Positions 51,125-59,554 of a DNA stretch of 64,000 nucleotides are shown here, one piece after another. The translations under genes were made by a program, and so were the position numbers. The notes beneath the pieces are model-generated. The model saw only the letters and a program-made list of their open reading frames with translations. It did no database searches and was not told where the DNA came from. The stretch is taken from assembly GCA_002483445.1 (NCBI GenBank), contig DLHY01000059.1, positions 5,750-69,749 on the forward strand, in the 5' to 3' direction. This DNA comes from Blastocatellia bacterium UBA7656 (lineage in GTDB: Bacteria > Acidobacteriota > Blastocatellia > UBA7656). Each line of letters begins with the position of its first letter. The stretch's first letter is position 1.

Positions 51125-53488
51125 ATGAGCGCGCTCGATAAAAAACTCCTACGCGATCTCAAACGCCTGCGCGGGCAGGTATTGGCCGTCGCTATGGTCG
51201 TCGCCTGCGGCATCGCCGTCTATGTCACGATGCGCAGCTCTTACGATTCGCTTCTCGCTTCTCAGTCGAGTTATTACGACCGCTATCGCTTCAGCGATAT
51301 CTTCGCGCAGGTCAAGCGCGCACCCGAATCCGTCGCCTCGGAAATCGCCGCCCTTGAGGGCGTGGCCGCAGTCGAAACCCGCGTCGTGATGGAAGTGACG
51401 CTCGACGTTCCCGACCTCGACGAGCCTGCAACCGGAAGGCTCGTCTCCATACCTGAACGCCGCGAACCCATTCTCAACGATCTTCACCTGCGTCGCGGCA
51501 GGTGGATCGAAGCAGGAAGGCGCGACGAGGTCATCATCAGCGAAGCTTTCGCCGAAGCGAACCACCTCGAACCGGGCCGGTCGATAACAGCTATCATCAA
51601 CGGACGCCGCGAGCGATTGCAGATAGCGGGCATCGCCATCTCGCCCGAATACGTGAACGAAATCCGCGCGGCTGATGTGTTCCCCGATAATCGACGTTTC
51701 GGCGTGCTGTGGATGAGCCGCGAAGCCCTCGGCTCGGCCTTCGATATGAAGGGCGGTTTCAACGACCTCTCGCTGAGGCTCGCCCCTCAGGCGAGCGAGC
51801 GCGAAGTGATCGATCATCTCGACTCGATGCTCGCTCGCTACGGCTGCCTCGGCGCTTACGGTCGCAGGGATCAACTATCGCATCGCTTCCTCGAAGACGA
51901 AATAGCGCAGGATAAAATCACGGGCATATTCGTCCCCTCGATCTTTCTGGCGGTGGCGGCTTTTTTGATTCACATGGTTTTGTCTCGCCTCGTCGCCACA
52001 GAGCGCGATCAGATAGCGGTGATGAAAGCCTTCGGCTATACGAACCAAAGGATAGGATTTCACTATTTGAAATTCGCGCTCGTCACTCTGCTCGCGGGAA
52101 CGGCGATGGGCGTCCCTCTCGGCGCGTGGCTCGGCGCGGGACTCGCGCAACTGTATTCGCAGTTCTTTCGATTCCCTCAACTCCAATTCACCGTCGGCCC
52201 GCACGTTCTTTGGCTTGCGATAGCTATAAGCGCGGCGGCGGCTTTTGTCGGCGCTATCTCAGCCGTCAGCCGTGTGGCCGCGCTTCCTCCCGCTGAAGCG
52301 ATGCGGCCCGAACCGCCCGCGCGATTTCGCCGCGGACTGATGGAGCGGATCGGCCTTCAGAAATTATTTTCGCCCGCCGCGCGAATGATCGTCCGCAACA
52401 TCGAGCGAAGGCCCGTCAAGGCGATCCTCTCCATCTCAGGCATAGCCTTCGCCGTGGCGATTCTTCTCGTCGGTCGCTATTTCTATGACGCGCTCGATTA
52501 CCTCATAGAGGTTCAGTTCCGCGCCGTTCAACGCGAAGACGTGGCCGTTACTTTCAACAACCCGCGATCTTCATCTGCGCGCTATGATCTGGCGCGGCTC
52601 CCCGGAGTGACGCGCTCGGAAACTTTTCGCGCCGTCCCCGTCCGATTGCGCTTCGAGAATCGCTCGCGCAGAGTCGCCATCCTTGGGATCGAACCCGACG
52701 GCGAGCTTCGTCGCCTTCTCGACAGCCGTCTTCGAAAGGTCGATCTGCCGCCCGAAGGACTGGTGCTGACGGCAAAACTCGCCGAGATATTGGGCGTCGA
52801 TTGCGGAGATGAAGTGAGGGTCGAAGTTCTCGAAGGCGCGCGACAGGCGCGAAGCGTGATCGTTGCCGGATTGATCGATGAAATGATAGGGCTGTCGGCT
52901 TACATGGACTTGCGAGCATTGAATCGATTGATGCGGGAAGGCGAGACCATTTCAGGCGCGTATCTGGCGGTCGATAGAGAAGCGGCTCCCGCGCTTTATT
53001 CTTTTCTCAAGCGGACGCCCGCCGTCGGAGGAGTGGCGATCCGCGAAGCGATGCTCGATAGTTTTCTGGAAACGGTCGCTGAAAACCTGACCATCTCGAC
53101 CGGCATACTGATAATTTTCGCCTGCGTGATAGCCTTCGCCATCGTCTACAACGGCGCGCGCATAGCTTTGTCTGAACGCGGACATGAGCTTGCAAGCCTT
53201 CGCGTGATCGGATTCACCAGAGGAGAAATCACCGTGATGCTGCTCGGCGAGCAGGCCGCGCTCACGCTCGCAGCCATTCCGTTCGGCTTCGCGCTCGGAT
53301 ATGCCATCTGCGCATTGCTCGTATGGCTGACCGAATCGGAGCTTTATCGTCTGCCAATAGTTATCAGGCCGGAAAGCTACTTTTTCGCTTTCGGCATAAC
53401 GGCGATAGCGGCTTTTTTGTCGGGGCTGCTGGTCGCTCACAGATTGCGCAACCTCGATCTTGTGGTCGTGCTGAAAACAAGGGAGTGA
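51125..53488 (+). CDS. FtsX-like ABC permease
   Basis: A 787-residue permease with an N-terminal helix (QVLAVAMVVACGIAVYV), a MacB-like periplasmic core domain, and two FtsX domains each with about three to four membrane helices (about 265-400 and 640-787; IAVMKAFGYTNQRIGFHYLKFALVTLLAG and LASLRVIGFTRGEITVMLLGEQ, read in parts). It works with the ATPase upstream and the HlyD-type protein downstream as a mechanotransmission or export complex of the DevBCA/MacAB kind. It starts 6 bp after the ATPase gene. Confidence 0.9.
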   Translation: MSALDKKLLRDLKRLRGQVLAVAMVVACGIAVYVTMRSSYDSLLASQSSYYDRYRFSDIFAQVKRAPESVASEIAALEGVAAVETRVVMEVTLDVPDLDEPATGRLVSIPERREPILNDLHLRRGRWIEAGRRDEVIISEAFAEANHLEPGRSITAIINGRRERLQIAGIAISPEYVNEIRAADVFPDNRRFGVLWMSREALGSAFDMKGGFNDLSLRLAPQASEREVIDHLDSMLARYGCLGAYGRRDQLSHRFLEDEIAQDKITGIFVPSIFLAVAAFLIHMVLSRLVATERDQIAVMKAFGYTNQRIGFHYLKFALVTLLAGTAMGVPLGAWLGAGLAQLYSQFFRFPQLQFTVGPHVLWLAIAISAAAAFVGAISAVSRVAALPPAEAMRPEPPARFRRGLMERIGLQKLFSPAARMIVRNIERRPVKAILSISGIAFAVAILLVGRYFYDALDYLIEVQFRAVQREDVAVTFNNPRSSSARYDLARLPGVTRSETFRAVPVRLRFENRSRRVAILGIEPDGELRRLLDSRLRKVDLPPEGLVLTAKLAEILGVDCGDEVRVEVLEGARQARSVIVAGLIDEMIGLSAYMDLRALNRLMREGETISGAYLAVDREAAPALYSFLKRTPAVGGVAIREAMLDSFLETVAENLTISTGILIIFACVIAFAIVYNGARIALSERGHELASLRVIGFTRGEITVMLLGEQAALTLAAIPFGFALGYAICALLVWLTESELYRLPIVIRPESYFFAFGITAIAAFLSGLLVAHRLRNLDLVVVLKTRE

Positions 53489-53493
53489 TCTCA

Positions 53494-54666
53494 ATGAAAA
53501 CTCTGAAGCGAATTATTCTCATCGCGCTCGCGCTCGGCGTCGTCGCGCTCATCATTATGGCTTTGCTTCCTTCGCCCGCCACAGTTGAGGCGGCGAGAGC
53601 CGTTCGCGGGCCTTTGCGAGTGACCATAGACGAAGAAGGCGAAGCGCGCGCTCACGACCGATTCATCATAGCCGCGCCCGTCGCGGGGCGGATGACGCGC
53701 ATAGAACTTCACGACGGCGACCGTGTAGCGAAGGATCAGGTGGTGGCTGAAATCAATCCGCTTCCTCTCGATCCGCGAGCGCGCGAGGAAATCATCGCGC
53801 GAGTCGATGGCGCGGAAGCACTGAGCGGCGAGGCGGATGAAAGAGTCGAGCGCGCACGCGCTGATTACGAACAGGCCCGCCGCGAGCGCGAGCGAATCGA
53901 ACCTCTCGCAAGAGACGGCATAGTGTCGCGGCAATCGCTCGATCAGGCCAGAGACGCGGAGACGATGAGAGCCAAAGAACTGGCGGCGGCCCGGCACAAT
54001 GCCGAGGCTGCGGCTTCCGCAGTGAGAGAGGCGAGAGCAGGATTGATCGCCATCGATTCGGAGCGAAGCTCGTCGAGCCGCGTCGTCAAGTTGCGATCTC
54101 CCGTCAGCGGGCGCGTGCTGAGAGTTGTCGAAAAAAGCGAGCGGGTAGTCGCCGCCGGGGCTCCCATCATCGTACTCGGCGATCCCGGAAGGCTCGAAGT
54201 CCTAATCGATGTGCTTTCGACCGACGCGGTGAAAATAAAAACGGGCGCGACCGTGCTGCTCGAAGGCTGGGGCGGAGAGTCATCGATAAGGGCGCGAGTG
54301 CGCGCAATCGAGTCATCCGCTTTCACGAAAGTCTCGGCGCTTGGGATAGAAGAGCAGCGCGTGAACATCATCGCTGATTTCATCGATCCTGCGGGGCCGC
54401 TCGGAGACGGCTATCGAGTCGAAGCGAGGATCATCATCTGGGAGAGCGAAGAGGTTTTGAAGATTCCATCGAGCGCGGTTTTCCGGCGCGGCGAGGGGTG
54501 GAGCGTATTCGTCATCGAAGGCGGGGCGGCGAAACTGCGAAACCTTGAAATCGGCCACAGGAGCCAGTTTGAGGTCGAGATCGAAAGCGGACTCGATGAA
54601 GGCGAGCGGGTAATCCTTCACCCATCGAATCAGATAGAGGATGGCGCGCGAGTCGAAGCGCGTTGA
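53494..54666 (+). CDS. HlyD/MacA-type membrane fusion protein
   Basis: A 390-residue protein anchored by one N-terminal helix (RIILIALALGVVALIIMALL). It has a split lipoyl domain (VAGRMTRIELHDGDRVAKDQ and SPVSGRVLRVVEKSERVVAAG), a long coiled-coil hairpin (ARADYEQARRERERIEPLARDG) and a C-terminal beta-barrel. It bridges the inner-membrane ABC pump to an outer-membrane duct such as TolC. The ATG at 53494, 5 bp after the permease stop, is chosen with GGAG upstream; the longer frame overlaps the permease gene. Confidence 0.92.
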   Translation: MKTLKRIILIALALGVVALIIMALLPSPATVEAARAVRGPLRVTIDEEGEARAHDRFIIAAPVAGRMTRIELHDGDRVAKDQVVAEINPLPLDPRAREEIIARVDGAEALSGEADERVERARADYEQARRERERIEPLARDGIVSRQSLDQARDAETMRAKELAAARHNAEAAASAVREARAGLIAIDSERSSSSRVVKLRSPVSGRVLRVVEKSERVVAAGAPIIVLGDPGRLEVLIDVLSTDAVKIKTGATVLLEGWGGESSIRARVRAIESSAFTKVSALGIEEQRVNIIADFIDPAGPLGDGYRVEARIIIWESEEVLKIPSSAVFRRGEGWSVFVIEGGAAKLRNLEIGHRSQFEVEIESGLDEGERVILHPSNQIEDGARVEAR

Positions 54667-54688
54667 AACTCTGTTATAATCCCGGCTG

Positions 54689-55453
54689 ATGCCGCTGTAC
54701 ACGACTGAAGCATTCGCGTTGAGGACTTACTCACTGGCTGAGGCCGACAAGATATGCGTCTTTTTCACGAAGGATCACGGCAAGGTGAGGGGCGTAGCCC
54801 ACGGCGCGCGAAAGATTCGCTCGCGTTTCGGCTCTTCGCTTGAGCCTTTCACCCAAGTATCGCTCACTTATTTTCAAAAGGAAGGCCGCGAGCTTGTCTC
54901 GATTTCAAACTGCGAGATTCTACATTCGCACTTCGCAAGCGCCTCGCGCGATGTTGAAACAGCCAGCGCGTTTTCCTACATGGCTGAAATCCTGACGGAG
55001 TTTCTTCCCGATAACGAACCCAACGAAAAACTCTATCGCCTGGTCGCCGCCGTTCTCGAAGCCATCGAGCAGAAACATGACCTCGCGCTGCTGCTTCGTT
55101 ATTTCGAAACCTGGACGCTCCGCCTTGCGGGTTATTTCCCCGATACGTTTCACTGCTCGACGTGTGGAGAAAAAATCGCCCCGGATGATTCGGCTTTTCT
55201 GACCGTCGAAGGCGCGCCTCGATGTCGCTCGTGCAGCGAAGGCCGCGGAACTGAAGTCAGTCGGGCTATGCGAGGCACGATCAATCAGATATTCCGCGCG
55301 CACCCGACGGATTTCGCCCGCGGAAAAATAAACGCCGCTCATCTCGCTCAACTCGGCGAAATCAATTATCAGATAATTCGTCACGCCCTTGAGCGCGATC
55401 TGCGCTCGCGCGCTCTGCTCAGATGGGGAATGATTGAAAATGCGGAGTGTTGA
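54689..55453 (+). CDS. recO: DNA repair protein RecO
   Basis: A 254-residue protein. The N-terminal OB fold (EAFALRTYSLAEADKICVFFTKDHGKVRGVAHGARK, read in parts) and the C-terminal zinc module (CSTCGEKI, then CRSC) are those of RecO, which anneals DNA and loads RecA with RecR. The last residues NAEC and the TGA stop are encoded inside a heptad array (AATGCGG units), so the repeat has grown into the reading frame. Confidence 0.94.
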   Translation: MPLYTTEAFALRTYSLAEADKICVFFTKDHGKVRGVAHGARKIRSRFGSSLEPFTQVSLTYFQKEGRELVSISNCEILHSHFASASRDVETASAFSYMAEILTEFLPDNEPNEKLYRLVAAVLEAIEQKHDLALLLRYFETWTLRLAGYFPDTFHCSTCGEKIAPDDSAFLTVEGAPRCRSCSEGRGTEVSRAMRGTINQIFRAHPTDFARGKINAAHLAQLGEINYQIIRHALERDLRSRALLRWGMIENAEC

Positions 55454-55528
55454 ATGCGGAATGCGGAATGAAGAAGGTTCCCATTACTCCGCATTCCGCA
55501 CTCCGCACTCCGCATTCCTGACCCGCTA
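55439..55528. repeat. Inverted heptanucleotide arrays (unit AATGCGG / CCGCATT)
   Basis: Five units of AATGCGG type (55439-55473) overlap the recO stop, and four units of CCGCATT/CCGCACT (55489-55516) run up to the stop of the opposite gene. Both arms are in 7-bp register with the stop codon next to them. The arms are complementary and sit between convergent genes. Confidence 0.93.
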
Positions 55529-56335
55529 CTGTCCGCCGAGAAATTCTTTCAGGATGTTCGACAGCGCAGTGAAGGCTATGTGATTGCCCCATCGAATGAA
55601 GGAATCCTTGGTGTTGCGATGTTCTTCTCTCACCCACACGTTCGATATCGCGGCGGTCATCGCTCCGCCCAAAAGGTAAGACGCATTGAATTGAGAGCCT
55701 CCACGGTCGCCGCGAGTGATAAGGATGCGGCTTACCGCGTAGCCGAGTTTCGCTCCTGCGCCGTCCTTGTAGGAGCGATGATAGCGCGGGTCCTGACGGA
55801 AGAGAGAGGCCAGCGCGAACTTCTCAAGAAATTTCGATGTGGTTCCTGACGCAAGGCTTCTCGCCGCGCGGGTCATCGAATCGGCCAGATAATCGCCGAA
55901 GGTGTCTTTCTTGCCCTCGTTGTTGTCGAGGGCTTCCTTGAAAAGCCCGTTGAAGAGGGCCGAAGCGTAAGGGCCGGGAGGACGAAAGGCGGAGCGGGCG
56001 AAGAAGGAAAATTTATCGCCCACAGACATCGGCGCGGTGCTGACCTGCGGCGCGGCAGGAACAGTCCTGACAATGGCAAGCGCGACAGCAACGGGTTCGA
56101 CGGATTTGATTTCCGGCGCGCGCTCGATCTTCATCGCATCGTTGAACGCGATGTAGGAGATGCTGGCTGACTCGACCTGGCCTGCATCTGCCGCGCGATC
56201 CGCCGTCTTTTCAGATGAGGGTGCGATTTTTTCTTTCTCATGCGTCGGGCTGTTTGCCGCCGCGGCAATCGAAAACAGGGATATGAAAAAAAGCAGAGTG
56301 AGTATCTTTATAATAAAGCGGTTGATGTTTTTCAT
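55526..56335 (-). CDS. Exported protein, unknown family
   Basis: A 269-residue protein with a signal peptide (IIKILTLLFFISLFSIAAAA). From about 125 comes a conserved-looking domain: FRPPGPYASALFNG, DPRYHRS, KLGYAVSRILITRGDRGGSQFNASYLLGGAMTAAIS, read in parts, and a C-terminal ALSNILKEF. I recognise no named family. The alternating pattern at the end may be membrane associated. It converges with recO. Confidence 0.7.
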   Translation of the reverse strand: MKNINRFIIKILTLLFFISLFSIAAAANSPTHEKEKIAPSSEKTADRAADAGQVESASISYIAFNDAMKIERAPEIKSVEPVAVALAIVRTVPAAPQVSTAPMSVGDKFSFFARSAFRPPGPYASALFNGLFKEALDNNEGKKDTFGDYLADSMTRAARSLASGTTSKFLEKFALASLFRQDPRYHRSYKDGAGAKLGYAVSRILITRGDRGGSQFNASYLLGGAMTAAISNVWVREEHRNTKDSFIRWGNHIAFTALSNILKEFLGGQ

Positions 56336-56484
56336 GGTTTTTCCTCCGCAATAAGTTCTAACTGCCGTTCGTGTCCGCTTATGCTATCACAGGACTGAAG
56401 CCAACCTGAAGCAAAACCTTGTTATACCATGAGAGCAGAGATAGAATCATTCGGCTTGAATAATTCATCTCCGGAGGTAAACGA

Positions 56485-58146
56485 ATGTCGCTTCTCAAAT
56501 CTTCGACTCGTCTCGCCCTGATCGCGGTTTTGATAATCGGTCTCGCTCATCAGAGTTACGCGCAACAGGCGCAACTCGGCAAGGTCGAACTTCAGATAAC
56601 CGGCACTGAAAAAGCCCGCGAGCATTTCATCCGAGGACTCGCTGCGCTTCATTCGTTCTGGTACGAGGAAGCTCTCGACGCTTTTCGCGAAACGACTAAA
56701 GCCGATCCCAACTGCCTGATGGGATACTGGGGCGAGGCGATGGCTCACAACCATCCGCTGTGGAGCGAGCAGGACGCGACAGCCGCCAGAAAAGTTATCG
56801 AAAATCTCAAAGACACTTCGCGCGTCACTGCCAAAGAACGAGCATTCATCGAAGCGGTCAAGACGCTCTACGGAGAGGGCGACAAGCGAGCGCGCGATGC
56901 AGCTTACTCTGCGGCGATGGAAAAATTTTATCTCGCTCATCCCGACGATCTCGAAGCGGCTTCGTTTTACGCGCTCTCGCTTCTCGGCGTCGTCAGGCCC
57001 GAAGACAAAGGATTCCGCAATCAGGCCAAAGCGGGCGCGATTGCGCTGGAGGTCTACAAAAAGAATCCCAATCATCCCGGCGCGGCTCACTACATCATTC
57101 ATGCATTCGATGATCCCGAACATGCGATACTCGCTCTGCCCGCAGCCTTCCGCTACGCCGAGATAGCTCCTGCGGCTCATCACGCTCGTCACATGCCTTC
57201 GCACATATTTCTGCAACTCGGAATGTGGCCGGAAGCCGCCGCGTCGAATGAATCGGCATGGCAGACTTCGGACGAATGGGTGAAAAGGAAAAATCTCCCG
57301 CTCATCAATCGCGACTATCACAGTCTCCACTGGCTGCTTTACGTTTACCTGCAACAGGGCCGCTATCAGAAAGCCGAAGAGTTGCTCGGATTGATGAAAA
57401 AAGTGATGTCTGAATCGACGGACGATAACAAGATGAGGCCAAATTATTACGCGAACAACTACGCGAATATGGCGGCGACCTTCATCGTCGAAACCGAAAA
57501 GTGGGAACTCGCGGCAAAACTTTTCGATACGACTGCTGCCGCCGCATCGAGCAGTTCTTCGGGGATGGATCACTCAGCGCACAATTCGAATACAACTCGC
57601 CAGTCGAATGCGGGTCGGACGCTTCCCTTATTCGTTCGCGGACTTGCTGCGGCAAAACTGATGTCGGAAGAAAGCCAGAAGAGCGTCGCCGCTTTTCAGG
57701 CGATGCGCGAGGGTGAAAAGGATGTTTATCGCACAAAGCCGATTGAGATTCGAGGGCTTGAGATTTCGGCTGTCGCGGCTTCGATGAAAGGCAATCACGA
57801 GGAAGCTATCGAGATGATGAAGCGGGCCACTGCGCTCGAAAACGAAATGGCTCCTCCCTCCGGGCCGCCTTCGCTCATCAAGCCTTCGCACGAGTTGTTT
57901 GGCGAAATACTTCTGCGCGCCAATCGCCCCAAAGAAGCCGCCGAATCTTTTAATACAGCGATGCTGCGTCAGCCAAACCGCGCGCGCACGCTAATCGGCT
58001 CGGCGCGAGCCGCCGCCCAGCAGGGAGACGCGAAGCGAGCGGCAGAGTTTTATTCCCGGTTCGTCCGTCAATGGCAGAAGGCGGACAGCAATCTCGCGGA
58101 GTTGCGCGAAGCTCAGGATTATCTCAAGCAGGCCAGCGCGCGTTGA
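56485..58146 (+). CDS. Exported TPR protein
   Basis: A 553-residue protein with a signal peptide (LIAVLIIGLAHQSYAQ). Many TPR-like helices follow (HFIRGLAALHSFWYEEALDAFRETTKADPNC, read in parts; NRPKEAAESFNTAMLRQPNRARTLIGSARAAAQ, read in parts). A short His/Asn/Ser-rich insert lies at about 354-374 (MDHSAHNSN). GYWGEAMAHNHPLW near the start recurs in a group of bacterial TPR proteins of unknown role. GGAGG lies before the ATG. Confidence 0.8.
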   Translation: MSLLKSSTRLALIAVLIIGLAHQSYAQQAQLGKVELQITGTEKAREHFIRGLAALHSFWYEEALDAFRETTKADPNCLMGYWGEAMAHNHPLWSEQDATAARKVIENLKDTSRVTAKERAFIEAVKTLYGEGDKRARDAAYSAAMEKFYLAHPDDLEAASFYALSLLGVVRPEDKGFRNQAKAGAIALEVYKKNPNHPGAAHYIIHAFDDPEHAILALPAAFRYAEIAPAAHHARHMPSHIFLQLGMWPEAAASNESAWQTSDEWVKRKNLPLINRDYHSLHWLLYVYLQQGRYQKAEELLGLMKKVMSESTDDNKMRPNYYANNYANMAATFIVETEKWELAAKLFDTTAAAASSSSSGMDHSAHNSNTTRQSNAGRTLPLFVRGLAAAKLMSEESQKSVAAFQAMREGEKDVYRTKPIEIRGLEISAVAASMKGNHEEAIEMMKRATALENEMAPPSGPPSLIKPSHELFGEILLRANRPKEAAESFNTAMLRQPNRARTLIGSARAAAQQGDAKRAAEFYSRFVRQWQKADSNLAELREAQDYLKQASAR

Positions 58147-58153
58147 ACAGAAG

Positions 58154-58585
58154 ATGTCGGATGCCCACGAACAAAGTGGGCGTCTCTGTGCGAGACCTGA
58201 GTGGAGCGAGGAGCGAAAGCAAATAGGCAGGTTCCGTAAAAAACTCAAGGACGGTCTGCTTCGATGCTCATTTTGCGGTAAGGGGCAAAATGAAGTGTCG
58301 AAGCTGATCGCCGGACCTGCTGTTTATATCTGCAATGAGTGCATTGAAATCTGTAATGAAATCATTGCGGATGAACAAATGATAAAGACACCCCCGGCAT
58401 CTCACGAAAACTCAGAACCGTCAAAAGTGATGGTTGTTTCTATTGCTGAATGCTCGTTTTGCAAGACGCCTACTCCACTAACCGATTGTGTTTTGATCCT
58501 GGAACGTGGCAAGCTTTGCCCGGCCTGTCTCGATGCAACCTACTCCGTGATTGAAGGTCTCGACAGAGGTAAGCATGGCGAATAG
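58154..58585 (+). CDS. Double ClpX-type zinc-finger protein
   Basis: A 143-residue protein. Residues 36-70 match the ClpX N-terminal zinc finger (CSFCGKGQNEVSKLIAGP and YICNECIEICNEII; Cys38, 41, 60, 63). A second C4 module (Cys100, 103, 122, 125) has the same CxxC-18-CxxC spacing but diverged sequence. There is no AAA+ part. The ClpX finger binds adaptors and substrates and dimerises, so this may be an adaptor or decoy. A GCCCAC/GTGGGC hairpin overlaps the first codons. Confidence 0.78.
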   Translation: MSDAHEQSGRLCARPEWSEERKQIGRFRKKLKDGLLRCSFCGKGQNEVSKLIAGPAVYICNECIEICNEIIADEQMIKTPPASHENSEPSKVMVVSIAECSFCKTPTPLTDCVLILERGKLCPACLDATYSVIEGLDRGKHGE

Positions 58586-58723
58586 CCCGGAGTCGGTCGT
58601 TCGTTTGAGACAGCATCCAGCCTTCGTGATCTTCGTGGCTTCGCTACAAAAGGCAGCCGCTCCAGTTCTCACACCATGAAGAGAGTCGCCAGTACGACTT
58701 TGCTGATCGGGAGAGGAGGCTCG

Positions 58724-58771
58724 CGCTACAACAAAACCGCGCCTTCGTATCGCCAGTCGTAGCAGAGATGC
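58724..58771 (-). pseudogene. Fragment matching the 3' end of the radical SAM gene
   Basis: These 48 bp match 59507-59554, the 3' end of the radical SAM gene, with five differences (about nine in ten bases identical). Read on the minus strand it still encodes HLCYDWRYEGAVLL and a TAG stop, versus HLRYDWQYEGAILL and TAA in the real gene. A stop a few codons upstream shows that it is only a remnant. Confidence 0.85.
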
Positions 58772-58808
58772 TTTGCTCAACCTGCAAGCGCGTGATATAT
58801 AAAGGCTG

Positions 58809-59081
58809 ATGACACACGTAAGTCCAAAGTCTCCGCCTGAAGAGATCGAGCGATTCATCGAGCGCGCGAAGGAGATTTATCGAAACCGGCTGGCGGCTGA
58901 ACTCGAACCTGCGCATACGGGAAAGATCGTCGCCATCGAGCCTGAAACTGAAAGCTACTTTTTGGGAGAAACCGAAGTCGAGGCCGCTGAACAGGCGCGG
59001 GCCGCTGGCCATGAAGGCCCATTCTATTTTCTCCGCGTTGGCGCACTCTACACCCACCGATGGATGAGTCCCCGACGCTGA
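58809..59081 (+). CDS. Small protein of the retropepsin cassette
   Basis: A 90-residue soluble protein with a helical start (PPEEIERFIERAKEIYRNRLAAEL) and a beta-hairpin part (GKIVAIEPETESYFLGETEVEAAEQA). It looks like the small partner proteins found upstream of lone retropepsin-like genes; its function is unknown. Its reading frame overlaps the next gene by 22 bases, which suggests translational coupling. Confidence 0.65.
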   Translation: MTHVSPKSPPEEIERFIERAKEIYRNRLAAELEPAHTGKIVAIEPETESYFLGETEVEAAEQARAAGHEGPFYFLRVGALYTHRWMSPRR

Positions 59082-59440
59082 TGCAGATTGACGGCTACTT
59101 CAACGCAAACAATGAACCGGCCCCGCTCGACCTCGGCGCGGGCGCAATCGAAATCCTTGTCGATACCGGATTCGCCGGAAGCCTGATTCTTCCAGATTCA
59201 TTAGCCGTCGGGCTGGCTCTTCGATTCGAAGGCTTCGAGGAATTCTATACTGCAACATGGCAGATATTCTCCGCCCCTGCCTATTCGCTGGAGATCGATT
59301 GGCTCGGCCAGCTAACCAAAGTGCCGGTCGCCATAAGCCCTGACATCACCGAAGCTATCATGGGAGGCCAGATGATGAAGAACTGCTGTCTCACAATTGA
59401 TTATTATGATCGCACGGTGACTATCATCGAACGGGTTTAA
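59060..59440 (+). CDS. Retropepsin-like aspartyl protease
   Basis: A 126-residue protein. The hallmark VDTGFAGSLILP (about 36-47) is the D-T-G motif of clan AA aspartic proteases, followed by the flap-like and strand blocks and a late IMGGQMMKNCCLTIDY similar to the retropepsin ILG-D-x-L block. It probably works as a homodimer. It overlaps the preceding small gene and is flanked by the repeated fragment pair. Confidence 0.8.
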   Translation: MDESPTLMQIDGYFNANNEPAPLDLGAGAIEILVDTGFAGSLILPDSLAVGLALRFEGFEEFYTATWQIFSAPAYSLEIDWLGQLTKVPVAISPDITEAIMGGQMMKNCCLTIDYYDRTVTIIERV

Positions 59441-59506
59441 CCTTATCGTAGAGGCGTTCGAAGGCAGAGTCGCTCAATCCGCTATCAATCTTTCTCACAG
59501 TCCTAT

Positions 59507-59554
59507 CGTTACAACAAAATCGCGCCTTCGTATTGCCAGTCGTAACGGAGATGC
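59507..59554. repeat. Second copy of the 48-bp direct repeat
   Basis: The 3' end of the radical SAM gene, repeated at 58724-58771 in the same orientation. The two copies enclose the small gene plus retropepsin cassette. Confidence 0.85.
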
